DNA of 64,000 nucleotides from NCBI RefSeq assembly GCF_019711395.1, contig NZ_JAIGNL010000001.1, positions 372,001 through 436,000 of the forward strand. Direction: 5' to 3'. Both the position numbers and the translations under genes were made by a program. Source of the DNA: Qipengyuania xiapuensis. Its GTDB lineage: Bacteria; Pseudomonadota; Alphaproteobacteria; Sphingomonadales; Sphingomonadaceae. The notes below the pieces were generated by a model. That model saw nothing but the letters and a program-made list of their open reading frames with translations, had not been told where the DNA came from and made no database searches. Numbering within the stretch: the stretch's first letter is position 1; each line of letters opens with the position of its first letter. Shown one piece after another: positions 26,306-33,715 of the stretch.

Positions 26306-27538
26306 ATGACTGAACTCCGCCGCGTCGCCATCTGCAAGCCGCTCCGTACGCCGGTTGGCAAGTTCCTCGGCAGTCTTGCCCCGCTCGAAGCCGGCGCGCT
26401 GGGTGCGGTGATCATCAAGGCGCTCGTAGAGCGTTCGGGCATCGATCCTTGCCGTGTCGACGACGTGGTATTCAGCCAGGGCTATGGCAGCGGCGAAGCA
26501 CCCGCCATCGGACGCTGGAGCTGGCTTGCCGCCGGCTACCCGATCGAGGTTCCGGGCATGCAGCTCGACCGGCGTTGCGGCTCGGGCCTGCAGGCGGTCG
26601 CCACCGCTGCGATGATGGTCCAGACGGGTGTCGCCGACTGCGTGCTCGCCGGCGGCGTCGAGAGCATGTCCAATGTCGAGCACTACACCACCAAGGCCCG
26701 CCACGGTGCGCGCATGGGCGACATGGTGCTGTGGGACCGCCTGACGCGCGGCCGTCTTCTCAGCCAGCCGATCGAGCGCTTCGGTGTCATCACCGGCATG
26801 ATCGAGACGGCGGAAAATCTCGCCAAGGATTACGACATCAGCCGCGAGGCGTCGGACGAGTTTGCCGTGCGCAGCCACCAGAACGCCACCCGCGCATGGG
26901 CCGAGGGCAAGTTCGACGAACAGCTGGTACCGGTGGAAATCCCGCAGCGCCGCGGCGATCCGGTTCTTTTCGCGAAGGACGAGGGCTTCCGTGAGGATGC
27001 GAGCATGGAGACGCTCGGCAAGCTGCGCGCCATCGATTTGAAGCGCGATCCCGACGCCATCGTGACGGCAGGCAATGCCAGCCAGCAAAATGATGCGGCC
27101 GCAGCCTGTCTCGTGGTGGCCGAAGACAAGGTCGAGGAACTCGGCCTCGAACCGATCCTGTGGCTCCATTCGTGGAGCGCGGCGGGCTGCGATCCCAGCC
27201 GCATGGGCATCGGCCCGGTCCCGGCGGTCGAGCGGCTTTTCGCAAGGAACGGTCTCGGCTGGGACGACATCGGCCTGATCGAACTCAACGAGGCCTTCGC
27301 TCCGCAGGCGCTCGCCGTGCTGAAGGGCTGGGGCTTCGCCGAGGACGACAGCCGCCGCGAGATCGTGAACGTCAACGGCTCGGGTATTTCGCTCGGCCAC
27401 CCGATCGGCGCGACGGGCATCCGCATCCTCGCCGATATGGCGCACGAAATGCAGCGCCGCGAAGTGCGCTACGGCCTCGAGACCATGTGCATCGGCGGCG
27501 GTCAGGGCATGGCCGCCGTGTTCGAGCGCGCGGCCTAG
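26306..27538 (+). CDS. Acetyl-CoA C-acetyltransferase (thiolase)
   Basis: The 410-residue protein has the nucleophile Cys91 (LDRRCGSGLQAV), His365 (LGHPIGATG) and Cys395 (CIGGGQG), the thiolase active site. It cleaves 3-ketoacyl-CoA or condenses acetyl-CoA. As third gene of the dehydrogenase/CoA-transferase operon, cleavage at the end of a degradation pathway is more likely. No hydratase or 3-hydroxyacyl-CoA dehydrogenase is present here, so those steps must be encoded elsewhere. The stop overlaps the ppk2 stop in a CTAG. Confidence 0.92.
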   Translation: MTELRRVAICKPLRTPVGKFLGSLAPLEAGALGAVIIKALVERSGIDPCRVDDVVFSQGYGSGEAPAIGRWSWLAAGYPIEVPGMQLDRRCGSGLQAVATAAMMVQTGVADCVLAGGVESMSNVEHYTTKARHGARMGDMVLWDRLTRGRLLSQPIERFGVITGMIETAENLAKDYDISREASDEFAVRSHQNATRAWAEGKFDEQLVPVEIPQRRGDPVLFAKDEGFREDASMETLGKLRAIDLKRDPDAIVTAGNASQQNDAAAACLVVAEDKVEELGLEPILWLHSWSAAGCDPSRMGIGPVPAVERLFARNGLGWDDIGLIELNEAFAPQALAVLKGWGFAEDDSRREIVNVNGSGISLGHPIGATGIRILADMAHEMQRREVRYGLETMCIGGGQGMAAVFERAA

Positions 27539-28317
27539 TCCAGCCGGTACTCCGCGATCGGCTCGATCACGCCATAGGTCTCTTCGCGCGGCTCGCGGCC
27601 GAGGTCGGGAAACTCGATCTCTGCCGGATCGACATGCATGTCGGGCAGCCGGTCGAGCAGGTCGCGCACCAGCGTCAGCCGGCCAAGCTTCTGGTCGTTG
27701 AAATCGACCAGCGTCCACGGGGCATGGGCCGTATGCGTGCGCCTCAGCATTTCCTCGCGTGCCTCGGTATAGGCGTCGTATTTGTCGCGTGCGGCGAGGT
27801 CGATCGGTGACAGCTTCCAGCGCTTGAGCGGATCCTCCAGCCGTTCGCGCAACCGTTCCTCCTGCCTCTCCTGGTCGGTGCCGAGCCAGTATTTGAACAG
27901 CAGGATGCCATCGTCGACGAGCATCTTCTCGAAGGTCGGCACCTGGTCGAGGAACTGCTCGACCTGGGCATCGCTGGCAAAGCCCATGACCTTCTCGACG
28001 CCTGCCCTATTGTACCAGCTGCGGTCGAACAGGACGATCTCGCCCTTGGTTGGCAGGTGGTCGACATAGCGCTGGAAATACCACTGGCCCTGCTCGTCCT
28101 CGGTCGGCTTGCCCAGCGCGACGACATGGCATTGTCGCGGATTGAGCTTCTCCGAAACCGCGCGAATCGCGCCGCCCTTGCCCGCCGTATCGCGCCCTTC
28201 GAAGATCACCACGATGCGCTGCCCGGTGACGCGCGCCCATCGCGCCATGGCCACCAGCTCCTCGCGCATGGGTTCGAGTGCGGCTTCGTATTCTTTGCGT
28301 TTGATGGGCAAGGGCAT
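27535..28317 (-). CDS. ppk2: Polyphosphate kinase 2
   Basis: The 260-residue protein is a one-domain PPK2. The Walker A-like loop FEGRDTAGKGG is at 39-49 and the Walker B region VLFDRSWYNRAGVEKVMGF holds Asp98. It moves phosphate between polyphosphate and nucleotides (usually making GTP or ATP from the diphosphate). The length fits class I, but the class cannot be fixed without alignment. It is divergent from phhA. Confidence 0.93.
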   Translation of the reverse strand: MPLPIKRKEYEAALEPMREELVAMARWARVTGQRIVVIFEGRDTAGKGGAIRAVSEKLNPRQCHVVALGKPTEDEQGQWYFQRYVDHLPTKGEIVLFDRSWYNRAGVEKVMGFASDAQVEQFLDQVPTFEKMLVDDGILLFKYWLGTDQERQEERLRERLEDPLKRWKLSPIDLAARDKYDAYTEAREEMLRRTHTAHAPWTLVDFNDQKLGRLTLVRDLLDRLPDMHVDPAEIEFPDLGREPREETYGVIEPIAEYRLD

Positions 28318-28364
28318 CTCCCGATTTGTATGGCGCCGACAAAGCTACTATCTAACGCAGTGAT

Positions 28365-29306
28365 ATGGCTACGCTAGCAGAACCCGAACACGATTTTTCG
28401 AAGCTTCCCGAATTGCCGGACGATGTCTTCACTGCGCCGCTCAAAAAGCCGGAGCATGTGGGCGACGACTGGCTCGAGCCGAAGCAGACCGAATACGACA
28501 GCGAAGACGACGCGATCTGGGACGATCTGTTCAAGCGGCAGATGCAGATGCTTCCCGGCCGCGCGGCGACCGCTTTCATGGAAGGCACCGAGAAGCTCGA
28601 TCTCGGCCGCGGCGGCGTTCCCGAATTCGGCAAGCTGTCCGAAGAACTCGACAAGCTGACCGGTTGGAGCGTGGTTCCGGTGCCCATGCTGATCCCCGAT
28701 CACGTGTTCTTCTGGCACCTCGCCAACCGCCGTTTCCCGGCAGGCAATTTCATCCGCACGCGCGAGACCTTCGACTACATCCAGGAGCCCGACGTGTTCC
28801 ACGATGTCTTCGGTCACGTGCCGATGCTGACCGACCCGGTCTATGCCGATTACATGCAGGAATATGGCAAGGCCGGCTGGAAGGCGATGCGCTACAACCG
28901 ATTGAAGGCGCTGGGGTCGCTCTACTGGTACACGGTCGAATTCGGGCTGATCGAGGAAAAGCCCGGCGACATCCGCGCCTATGGTGCGGGCATCCTCTCG
29001 GGCCCGACCGAGGTGGTCTATTCGGTGGAGGCGGAAAGCCCCAACCGGATCATGCTCAACGTCGATCGCGTGATGCGTACCGATTACGTGATCAGCGATT
29101 TGCAGCCGACCTACTTCGTGATCTCGAGCTTCGAGGACCTCTACCGCCAGACGGTCGAGCGCGATTTCGACAAGCTCTACAAGAGCCTCGGTGCGGGCTT
29201 CACCTATGCCAACACTGCGGTGATCGACGTCGACTACGTGGTCAATCGCGGGACGCTCGAATACACGCTTCGCGGCGGGCGCGGCAGCGGCGCGAAGCCG
29301 GTCTAG
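28365..29306 (+). CDS. phhA: Phenylalanine 4-monooxygenase
   Basis: The 313-residue enzyme hydroxylates phenylalanine to tyrosine with a pterin and O2. Iron ligands His146, His151 (EPDVFHDVFGHVPML) and Glu192 (YTVEFGLIEE) are in place. The length is a single catalytic domain of the bacterial type, with a negatively charged N-terminal extension. No pterin carbinolamine dehydratase gene is adjacent. A structured gap with a bidirectional terminator follows. Confidence 0.94.
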   Translation: MATLAEPEHDFSKLPELPDDVFTAPLKKPEHVGDDWLEPKQTEYDSEDDAIWDDLFKRQMQMLPGRAATAFMEGTEKLDLGRGGVPEFGKLSEELDKLTGWSVVPVPMLIPDHVFFWHLANRRFPAGNFIRTRETFDYIQEPDVFHDVFGHVPMLTDPVYADYMQEYGKAGWKAMRYNRLKALGSLYWYTVEFGLIEEKPGDIRAYGAGILSGPTEVVYSVEAESPNRIMLNVDRVMRTDYVISDLQPTYFVISSFEDLYRQTVERDFDKLYKSLGAGFTYANTAVIDVDYVVNRGTLEYTLRGGRGSGAKPV

Positions 29307-29315
29307 CCGTCTAGA

Positions 29316-29453
29316 GTGGAACCGGGTCCCGCAGGGCCCGGCAAGGGTGACCGCCCCCCCCAGCGGGTGCAGCTTGCTGTACGTATAGCGAGGACGCGCC
29401 GACGGAGGTCGGTGCGCTAACGAAAAAGGCTCCGGATCGCTCCGGAGCCTTTT
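29316..29453 (+). ncRNA. Candidate structured RNA downstream of phhA
   Basis: The gap after phhA holds several hairpins: CCGGG (29322-29326)/CCCGG (29337-29341); CCGC (29351-29354)/GCGG (29363-29366) exposing a loop of seven C and an A; a 9-bp stem (29395-29403/29408-29416, one G-T pair) with a GGAG tetraloop; and a 13-bp terminator. No reading frame fits. It may be a separate sRNA or a structured phhA 3' UTR. I looked for SRP RNA and RNase P signatures on both strands and did not find them. Confidence 0.4.
29424..29453. terminator. Bidirectional intrinsic terminator
   Basis: AAAAGGCTCCGGA (29424-29436) pairs with TCCGGAGCCTTTT (29441-29453) around TCGC. A tracts on one side and T tracts on the other let it end transcripts from both directions: phhA or the RNA on the plus strand and the acidic lipoprotein gene on the minus strand. 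Confidence 0.9.
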
Positions 29454-29479
29454 CTCTATTCCCGAAGGAAATCTCTGGC

Positions 29480-29728
29480 TTACATGCCGTCCATTTCGTC
29501 GGCAGCTTCTTCGCCAGCGTCTTCGACGGCGTCAGCCTTGTCTTCCATGGCTTCGACAGCTTCTTCGGGTGCACCGGCGTCTTCCATGGCTTCAGCCTGG
29601 GCGTCCAGCTCCGATTCCATTGCTTCAGCCTGGTCTTCCATGGCTTCTTCCTGCGGGCCGTCGCATGCAGCGAGACCGAGGCTCATGGCAGCAGCCGAAG
29701 CAATAAGAGCGGTTTTGGTGAACTTCAT
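29480..29728 (-). CDS. Acidic lipoprotein, paralogue A
   Basis: The 82-residue product has a lipoprotein signal peptide with lipobox LAAC (MKFTKTALIASAAAMSLG) and a mature chain of Glu, Asp, Ala and Met repeats of the type AEAMED, likely helical or coiled coil. Its first 23 residues differ from the neighbouring paralogue at one position only (Ile9 against Val9), showing a recent tandem duplication or strong constraint. The function is unknown; a role as an Ala/Glu-rich envelope spacer is only a guess. Confidence 0.78.
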   Translation of the reverse strand: MKFTKTALIASAAAMSLGLAACDGPQEEAMEDQAEAMESELDAQAEAMEDAGAPEEAVEAMEDKADAVEDAGEEAADEMDGM

Positions 29729-29834
29729 CGGTATTCCCCTTTTACAGTCGATTGAAGAGCCCGTCGCGACCTCGCGACCATTCCCAATCATGGCAAAAAT
29801 GTGGTTCGCGCGCATTTGTTCCGGTCAGGCCATC

Positions 29835-29866
29835 AAAAAAGGGCCCCGGATCGCTCCGGAGCCCTT
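29835..29866 (-). terminator. Intrinsic terminator of lipoprotein paralogue B
   Basis: On the minus strand GGGCTCCGGA (29864-29855) pairs with TCCGGGGCCC (29850-29841), one G-T pair, around GCGA, and is followed by six T (29840-29835). The core TCCGGAGCGATCCGG is shared with the terminator at 29424, as if gene and terminator were duplicated together. Confidence 0.88.
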
Positions 29867-29891
29867 CGAATTCCGTTAGGAATGGCCTGAC

Positions 29892-30137
29892 TTACATGGT
29901 CTCGTCGACCACGTCTTCCGCATTCTCTTCCATCGCATCGGTCTGATCGTCGAGAGCGTCGGCCTGGTCTTCGGTAATTTCACCGGCTTCTTCCATGGCG
30001 TCGACCTGTGCGTCACGCACGTCTTCGGTCGCTTCGATTTCGTCTTCCGCCTGGTTTTCGGCTGCACTGTCACATGCTGCGAGGCCGAGGCTCATGGCGG
30101 CGGCCGAAGCGACGAGTGCGGTCTTGGTGAACTTCAT
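29892..30137 (-). CDS. Acidic lipoprotein, paralogue B
   Basis: The 81-residue product has the signal peptide MKFTKTALVASAAAMSLG, lipobox LAAC, and an acidic mature part rich in Glu, Asp and Ala (EDQADALDDQTDAMEEN). It is upstream of its paralogue and separated from it by its own terminator and about 160 bp, so each is probably an independent transcript. The mature parts have diverged much more than the signal peptides. Confidence 0.78.
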   Translation of the reverse strand: MKFTKTALVASAAAMSLGLAACDSAAENQAEDEIEATEDVRDAQVDAMEEAGEITEDQADALDDQTDAMEENAEDVVDETM

Positions 30138-30213
30138 TGTGTTTTCCCCTTTGAGAATGGAGCACGGAAAGAATTGACCGGGCCCCGGATGGATTGAAAG
30201 CGTCGGTAAGCGC

Positions 30214-30468
30214 TCAGCGAAAAGCCCGTTCGCGCACGACATTGTACAAAGCGACTACGGCGATGGCGCCCAAGGCGGCCCACAGGAGCGTCGATGCCTT
30301 GATGGCACCGAGAAAAACGCCTCCTGACGTGACCAGTCCCACACCCAGCGAACCGACGATACCGGCAACGACATTGCGAAGAATGCCGCGTCCGTCCTCG
30401 ATCTGCAGGGCGATCGTGGCCAGCCATCCCAACAGGGCGCCGGTAACGATCAGGATTATGAGACCCAT
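30214..30468 (-). CDS. GlsB/YeaQ/YmgE family stress-response membrane protein
   Basis: The 84-residue protein has three hydrophobic helices with GxxxG patterns (GALLGWLATIAL, NVVAGIVGSLGVGLV, ALGAIAVVALYNVV), matching the transglycosylase-associated (YeaQ) family. It is an inner-membrane protein of unknown biochemical role, commonly induced by acid or general stress. A GGAAC-N16-CTTT sequence upstream agrees with stress control. Confidence 0.87.
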   Translation of the reverse strand: MGLIILIVTGALLGWLATIALQIEDGRGILRNVVAGIVGSLGVGLVTSGGVFLGAIKASTLLWAALGAIAVVALYNVVRERAFR

Positions 30469-30501
30469 CTAGTCTTCCTTGCGGTTTGCACTTGCACAAT
30501 A

Positions 30502-30526
30502 AAAGCGGAGTGCGGCGGAAGGTTCC
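30502..30526 (-). promoter_or_regulatory. Candidate general-stress (EcfG-type) promoter of the GlsB-like gene
   Basis: On the minus strand GGAAC (30526-30522) is followed after 16 nt by CTTT (30505-30502), close to the alphaproteobacterial consensus GGAAC-N16-18-CGTT. It lies about 35 bp before the start codon. One of the four -10 bases is off consensus. Confidence 0.4.
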
Positions 30527-30570
30527 GGGAATGTGACTAAAAAGTGTCCGGTACGGGGGGAATTTCCGGC

Positions 30571-31365
30571 TTAGAGGAACGCCAGCAGGGCAACGCCGAG
30601 AAGGACGCGGTAGACCACGAAAACCAGCATCGAGGCCCTTTTGAGGAAGTTCATCAGGAACATCATCGTGGCGAGCGCGGTGAAGAAGGTCAGCACGCCA
30701 GATACCAGCGCGTCCTGCTGCATCTGCGCGGTCGCTTCGGACAGGTCGAAGGCGGCGAGCAGGCCTGCACCGGCTACGGCGGGGATTGCCAGCAGGAAGG
30801 AAAAGCGGGCCGATTCCACGCGCCCGTAACCCAGCGCGCGCGCGGCGGTCATCGTGGCGCCCGAACGGCTGGTGCCGGGAATGAGCGCCATGGCCTGCGC
30901 GAGCCCGACGAGGATCGCATCCTTGAGGCTCATGTCCTCGTAGGCCTTGGTCTGTTTCCCGAACCGATCGGCAAGACCCAACAGGATGCCGAAGACGATG
31001 AGGTTGGTGGCGACGAGGTCGGTCGAGCGGAAGCCTTCGAGATAGCCACCCATCTTGATGAACAGTCCGGCGAGAACAGCCGGGATCGTCCCGATGACGA
31101 TGAACCAGAACAGCCGGCGCTGTTCGTCGTCCTTGCCGAGGCCCACGCTGGCGAAACCGCCGCGGGCTAGACCCATCACTTCCTTGCGGAAATAGAGGAT
31201 GATCGCGAGCAGCGAGCCGACGTGCACGGCAACGTCGATCAGCGGACCCTGGTCGGGAAAATCGGTCAGCTTCGGGATCAGGATGAGGTGTCCCGAGGAA
31301 GAGATCGGGAGGAACTCGGTGATGCCCTGGACGATCGCGATGATCAGTTCTTGGAGGAAAGTCAT
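30571..31365 (-). CDS. uppP: Undecaprenyl-diphosphate phosphatase
   Basis: The 264-residue membrane protein has the two UppP/BacA signatures, GITEFLPISSSGHLIL near residue 15 and PGTSRSGATM near 165, and about eight hydrophobic helices. It recycles the C55 lipid carrier for peptidoglycan and other envelope polymers. No clear Shine-Dalgarno precedes the ATG. It is preceded by the terminator of the M13 peptidase gene. Confidence 0.94.
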   Translation of the reverse strand: MTFLQELIIAIVQGITEFLPISSSGHLILIPKLTDFPDQGPLIDVAVHVGSLLAIILYFRKEVMGLARGGFASVGLGKDDEQRRLFWFIVIGTIPAVLAGLFIKMGGYLEGFRSTDLVATNLIVFGILLGLADRFGKQTKAYEDMSLKDAILVGLAQAMALIPGTSRSGATMTAARALGYGRVESARFSFLLAIPAVAGAGLLAAFDLSEATAQMQQDALVSGVLTFFTALATMMFLMNFLKRASMLVFVVYRVLLGVALLAFL

Positions 31366-31403
31366 GGGGCGTGGGAATTGGCAGAACGGCTTGCCAAGTC
31401 AAT

Positions 31404-31435
31404 AAAAACCCCGCCGACCATTGGCCGGCGGGGTT
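31404..31435 (-). terminator. Intrinsic terminator of the M13 peptidase gene
   Basis: CGGCGGGG (31426-31433) and CCCCGCCG (31409-31416) form an 8-bp GC stem around a 9-nt loop. On the minus strand it is followed by TTTTT (31408-31404). Confidence 0.88.
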
Positions 31436-31460
31436 CCACTCCTCTCTCTTGGAGCTCGTC

Positions 31461-33587
31461 TTACCAGATCTTGATGCGCTCTTCGGGCGGCAGGTACAGC
31501 TCGTCCTCGGGGCCGACATTGAAGGCGTCGTACCACGCGTCGATATGGCGCACCGCGTTGTTGAGGCGGAATTCGCCCGGCGGGTGGTTGGCGGTCATCA
31601 CGCGGTTGCGCAGCGATTCCTCGCGCTCCATTCCGCGCCAGATCTGCGCGAAACCGAGGAAGAAGCGCTGGTCGCCGGTCAGGCCGTCGATCACCGGGGC
31701 CTCCTCGCCGTTCAGCGAGAGCTTGTAAGCCTGGTAGGCCATCTGCAGGCCGACCACGTCGCCGAGCGTCTCGCCCATCGACTGGCCGCCGCGCAGGCAG
31801 ACCGGGCCTTCCGCGCTTTCGACCGGGCAGTAGGATTCGATGAACTCGGCCATGCGGGCGGTGTACTGTTCGAAGCCGTCGCGGTCTTCGTCCTGCCACC
31901 AGTTGCGCAACGTGCCCTCGGCATCGAACTGGCTGCCCTGGTCGTCGTAGCCGTGGCCGATCTCGTGACCGATCACCGCGCCGATACCGCCATAGTTCAC
32001 GGCCTCGTCCGCTTCCGCGTTGAAGAACGGCGGCTGCAGGATCGCTGCGGGGAAGACGATGCGGTTGGTGAGCGGCGAGTAATAGGCGTTCACCGTCTGC
32101 GGGAACATGCCCCACTCGGTCGGATCGACTTCGGTACCGAGACGCTTGCGGTTGTCCTCGACGTTCCAGGCACGCGCATTCATCGCATTGCCCAGCGGGT
32201 CGCTCGGATCGATCTCGAGGCCGTCATAGGTCTCGAACTCGTCGGGGTAGCCGATCATCGGGGTGAAGCCGTTGAGCTTGGCACGCGCCTGCTCGATCGT
32301 GGCGGGCGTCATCCACTCGTTGCGGTCGAGGGCAGAGGACATGGCACGCTGGAGGTTGGCCACCAGCGTATCCATCCGTTCCTTGCTTTCGGGCGGGAAA
32401 TAGCGCTCGACATAGAGCGCGCCGAGCTGTTCGCCGAGCGCGCTTTCCACTGCCGAAATGCCGCGCTTCCAGCGATCCTGCTGCTGTTCGCGGCCGTTGA
32501 TCGTGCGGCCGTAGAAATCGAACACGGTCTCGTCGAGCTCGGTCGAAAGCAGCGCTGCGTTCGAGCCGAGGAAGCTCTTGGCCATATAGGCCTGCAGCGT
32601 CGGCAGCGGGGTCTCGGTCAGCAGCTGCATCATGCCGGGCAGGCCGCCACCGATCATCGCCTTCTGCTCGTCGGTGAGCTTCTCGTTGGCGATTTCTTCG
32701 TCGGTCGGCGGAAGCTGGCGGGCGAGGAAACGGGTCTCGCCGTCGAACTTCGATGTCGCAAGCAGCGTTTCGATCGGGAAGTCGCCGGCCATATCGGCCA
32801 GTTCTTCACGGGTGAGCACGTTGTAGGTCAGCTGCGGACGGCGCAGCATCTGGCGCGCCCATTCGAGCTCGGCGACCTTCGTTTCGAAGGCGTAGACCGA
32901 TTCCGCAGCGTCGCGCGCATCGGCATAGCCGGCGGCACCCAGTACGGTGGTGAGATAGTCGAGATAGGCCTCGCGGATCTTCAGGTTGCTTTCCGAATCG
33001 ACGAGGTAATAGTCGCGGTCGGGCAGGCCCATGCCGTCGAAGCCGATGCTGACGGCATACTGCGTCGGGTTGCGCGCATCGATGCCGACGCCTGCGCTAA
33101 CGAGCGAGGGGTAGCCCGGCGTGCCGAACAGCTTGACGAGATCATCGAGGCTTTGCGCGCCGAAGATCTGGTTGAGATAGGGCTGGGCGGGCGCGAGGCC
33201 CGATGCGTCGATCGCCTCGACATCCATGTAGGAATTGTAGGCATCGACGATGCGGCGGGCTGCCGTACCGGGCTCGGGGTTGGAGGCGGCCAGGTCGTTC
33301 ACCAGGCGGCGGACATCGTAGATTGCCTCTTCGCGCAGCATGTCGAAGGCGCCGTAGCGCTGGCGGTCGCCGGGAATCTCGTTCGAGGCGATCCAGATGC
33401 CATTGACGTAGGCGTTGAAATCGTCGCCCGGATCGACGCTCTGGTCGATCAGCGAAGTGCCGACACCCCAGGTGCCGAAGTCCATGGTGGGTGCGGTGCT
33501 TTCGGCTTCCGCTTCCTCTGCGACGGCAGGTGCCGCCATCATCAGGGCAAGCGCGGATGCGCCCGCGGCGAATAGTGTCCTAGTCAT
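31461..33587 (-). CDS. M13 family zinc metallopeptidase (PepO/neprilysin-like), exported
   Basis: The 708-residue protein has a signal peptide (cleavage near PAVAEEA), the zinc motif HEIGHGYDDQGSQFD and the third-ligand segment GETLGDVVGLQMAY, in the order expected for M13. The C-terminus has a Trp-containing tail (PEERIKIW) as in other members. It should cleave peptides in the periplasm. GGGAG precedes the ATG. It is preceded on the same strand by an ABC transporter gene 128 bp away, possibly a separate unit. Confidence 0.93.
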   Translation of the reverse strand: MTRTLFAAGASALALMMAAPAVAEEAEAESTAPTMDFGTWGVGTSLIDQSVDPGDDFNAYVNGIWIASNEIPGDRQRYGAFDMLREEAIYDVRRLVNDLAASNPEPGTAARRIVDAYNSYMDVEAIDASGLAPAQPYLNQIFGAQSLDDLVKLFGTPGYPSLVSAGVGIDARNPTQYAVSIGFDGMGLPDRDYYLVDSESNLKIREAYLDYLTTVLGAAGYADARDAAESVYAFETKVAELEWARQMLRRPQLTYNVLTREELADMAGDFPIETLLATSKFDGETRFLARQLPPTDEEIANEKLTDEQKAMIGGGLPGMMQLLTETPLPTLQAYMAKSFLGSNAALLSTELDETVFDFYGRTINGREQQQDRWKRGISAVESALGEQLGALYVERYFPPESKERMDTLVANLQRAMSSALDRNEWMTPATIEQARAKLNGFTPMIGYPDEFETYDGLEIDPSDPLGNAMNARAWNVEDNRKRLGTEVDPTEWGMFPQTVNAYYSPLTNRIVFPAAILQPPFFNAEADEAVNYGGIGAVIGHEIGHGYDDQGSQFDAEGTLRNWWQDEDRDGFEQYTARMAEFIESYCPVESAEGPVCLRGGQSMGETLGDVVGLQMAYQAYKLSLNGEEAPVIDGLTGDQRFFLGFAQIWRGMEREESLRNRVMTANHPPGEFRLNNAVRHIDAWYDAFNVGPEDELYLPPEERIKIW

Positions 33588-33715
33588 CTGGTAACTCCCG
33601 GTAATGTCCGGTCCGGCGCCTTCCCCGGGCGCGCGGAACCTCGTGCAGTCTGGCTAGCAGATCGGAAGCAAAGGAGTCGCCGCTCGTCGGGCGAAGCGCG
33701 GGCTTGGTCGAGGAA

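Noticed and set aside
29316-29420. Possible SRP 4.5S RNA or RNase P RNA after phhA, suggested by the GC-rich hairpins.
   Set aside because: Neither strand has the conserved SRP apical segment (GGAAGCAGCC type) or RNase P core segments, so only an unnamed structured RNA is reported.
30485-30499. TTTGCACTTGCACAA before the GlsB-like gene as a second PhaR-like site.
   Set aside because: It is a direct repeat of TTGCAC rather than a palindrome; only one half matches the phaZ site.
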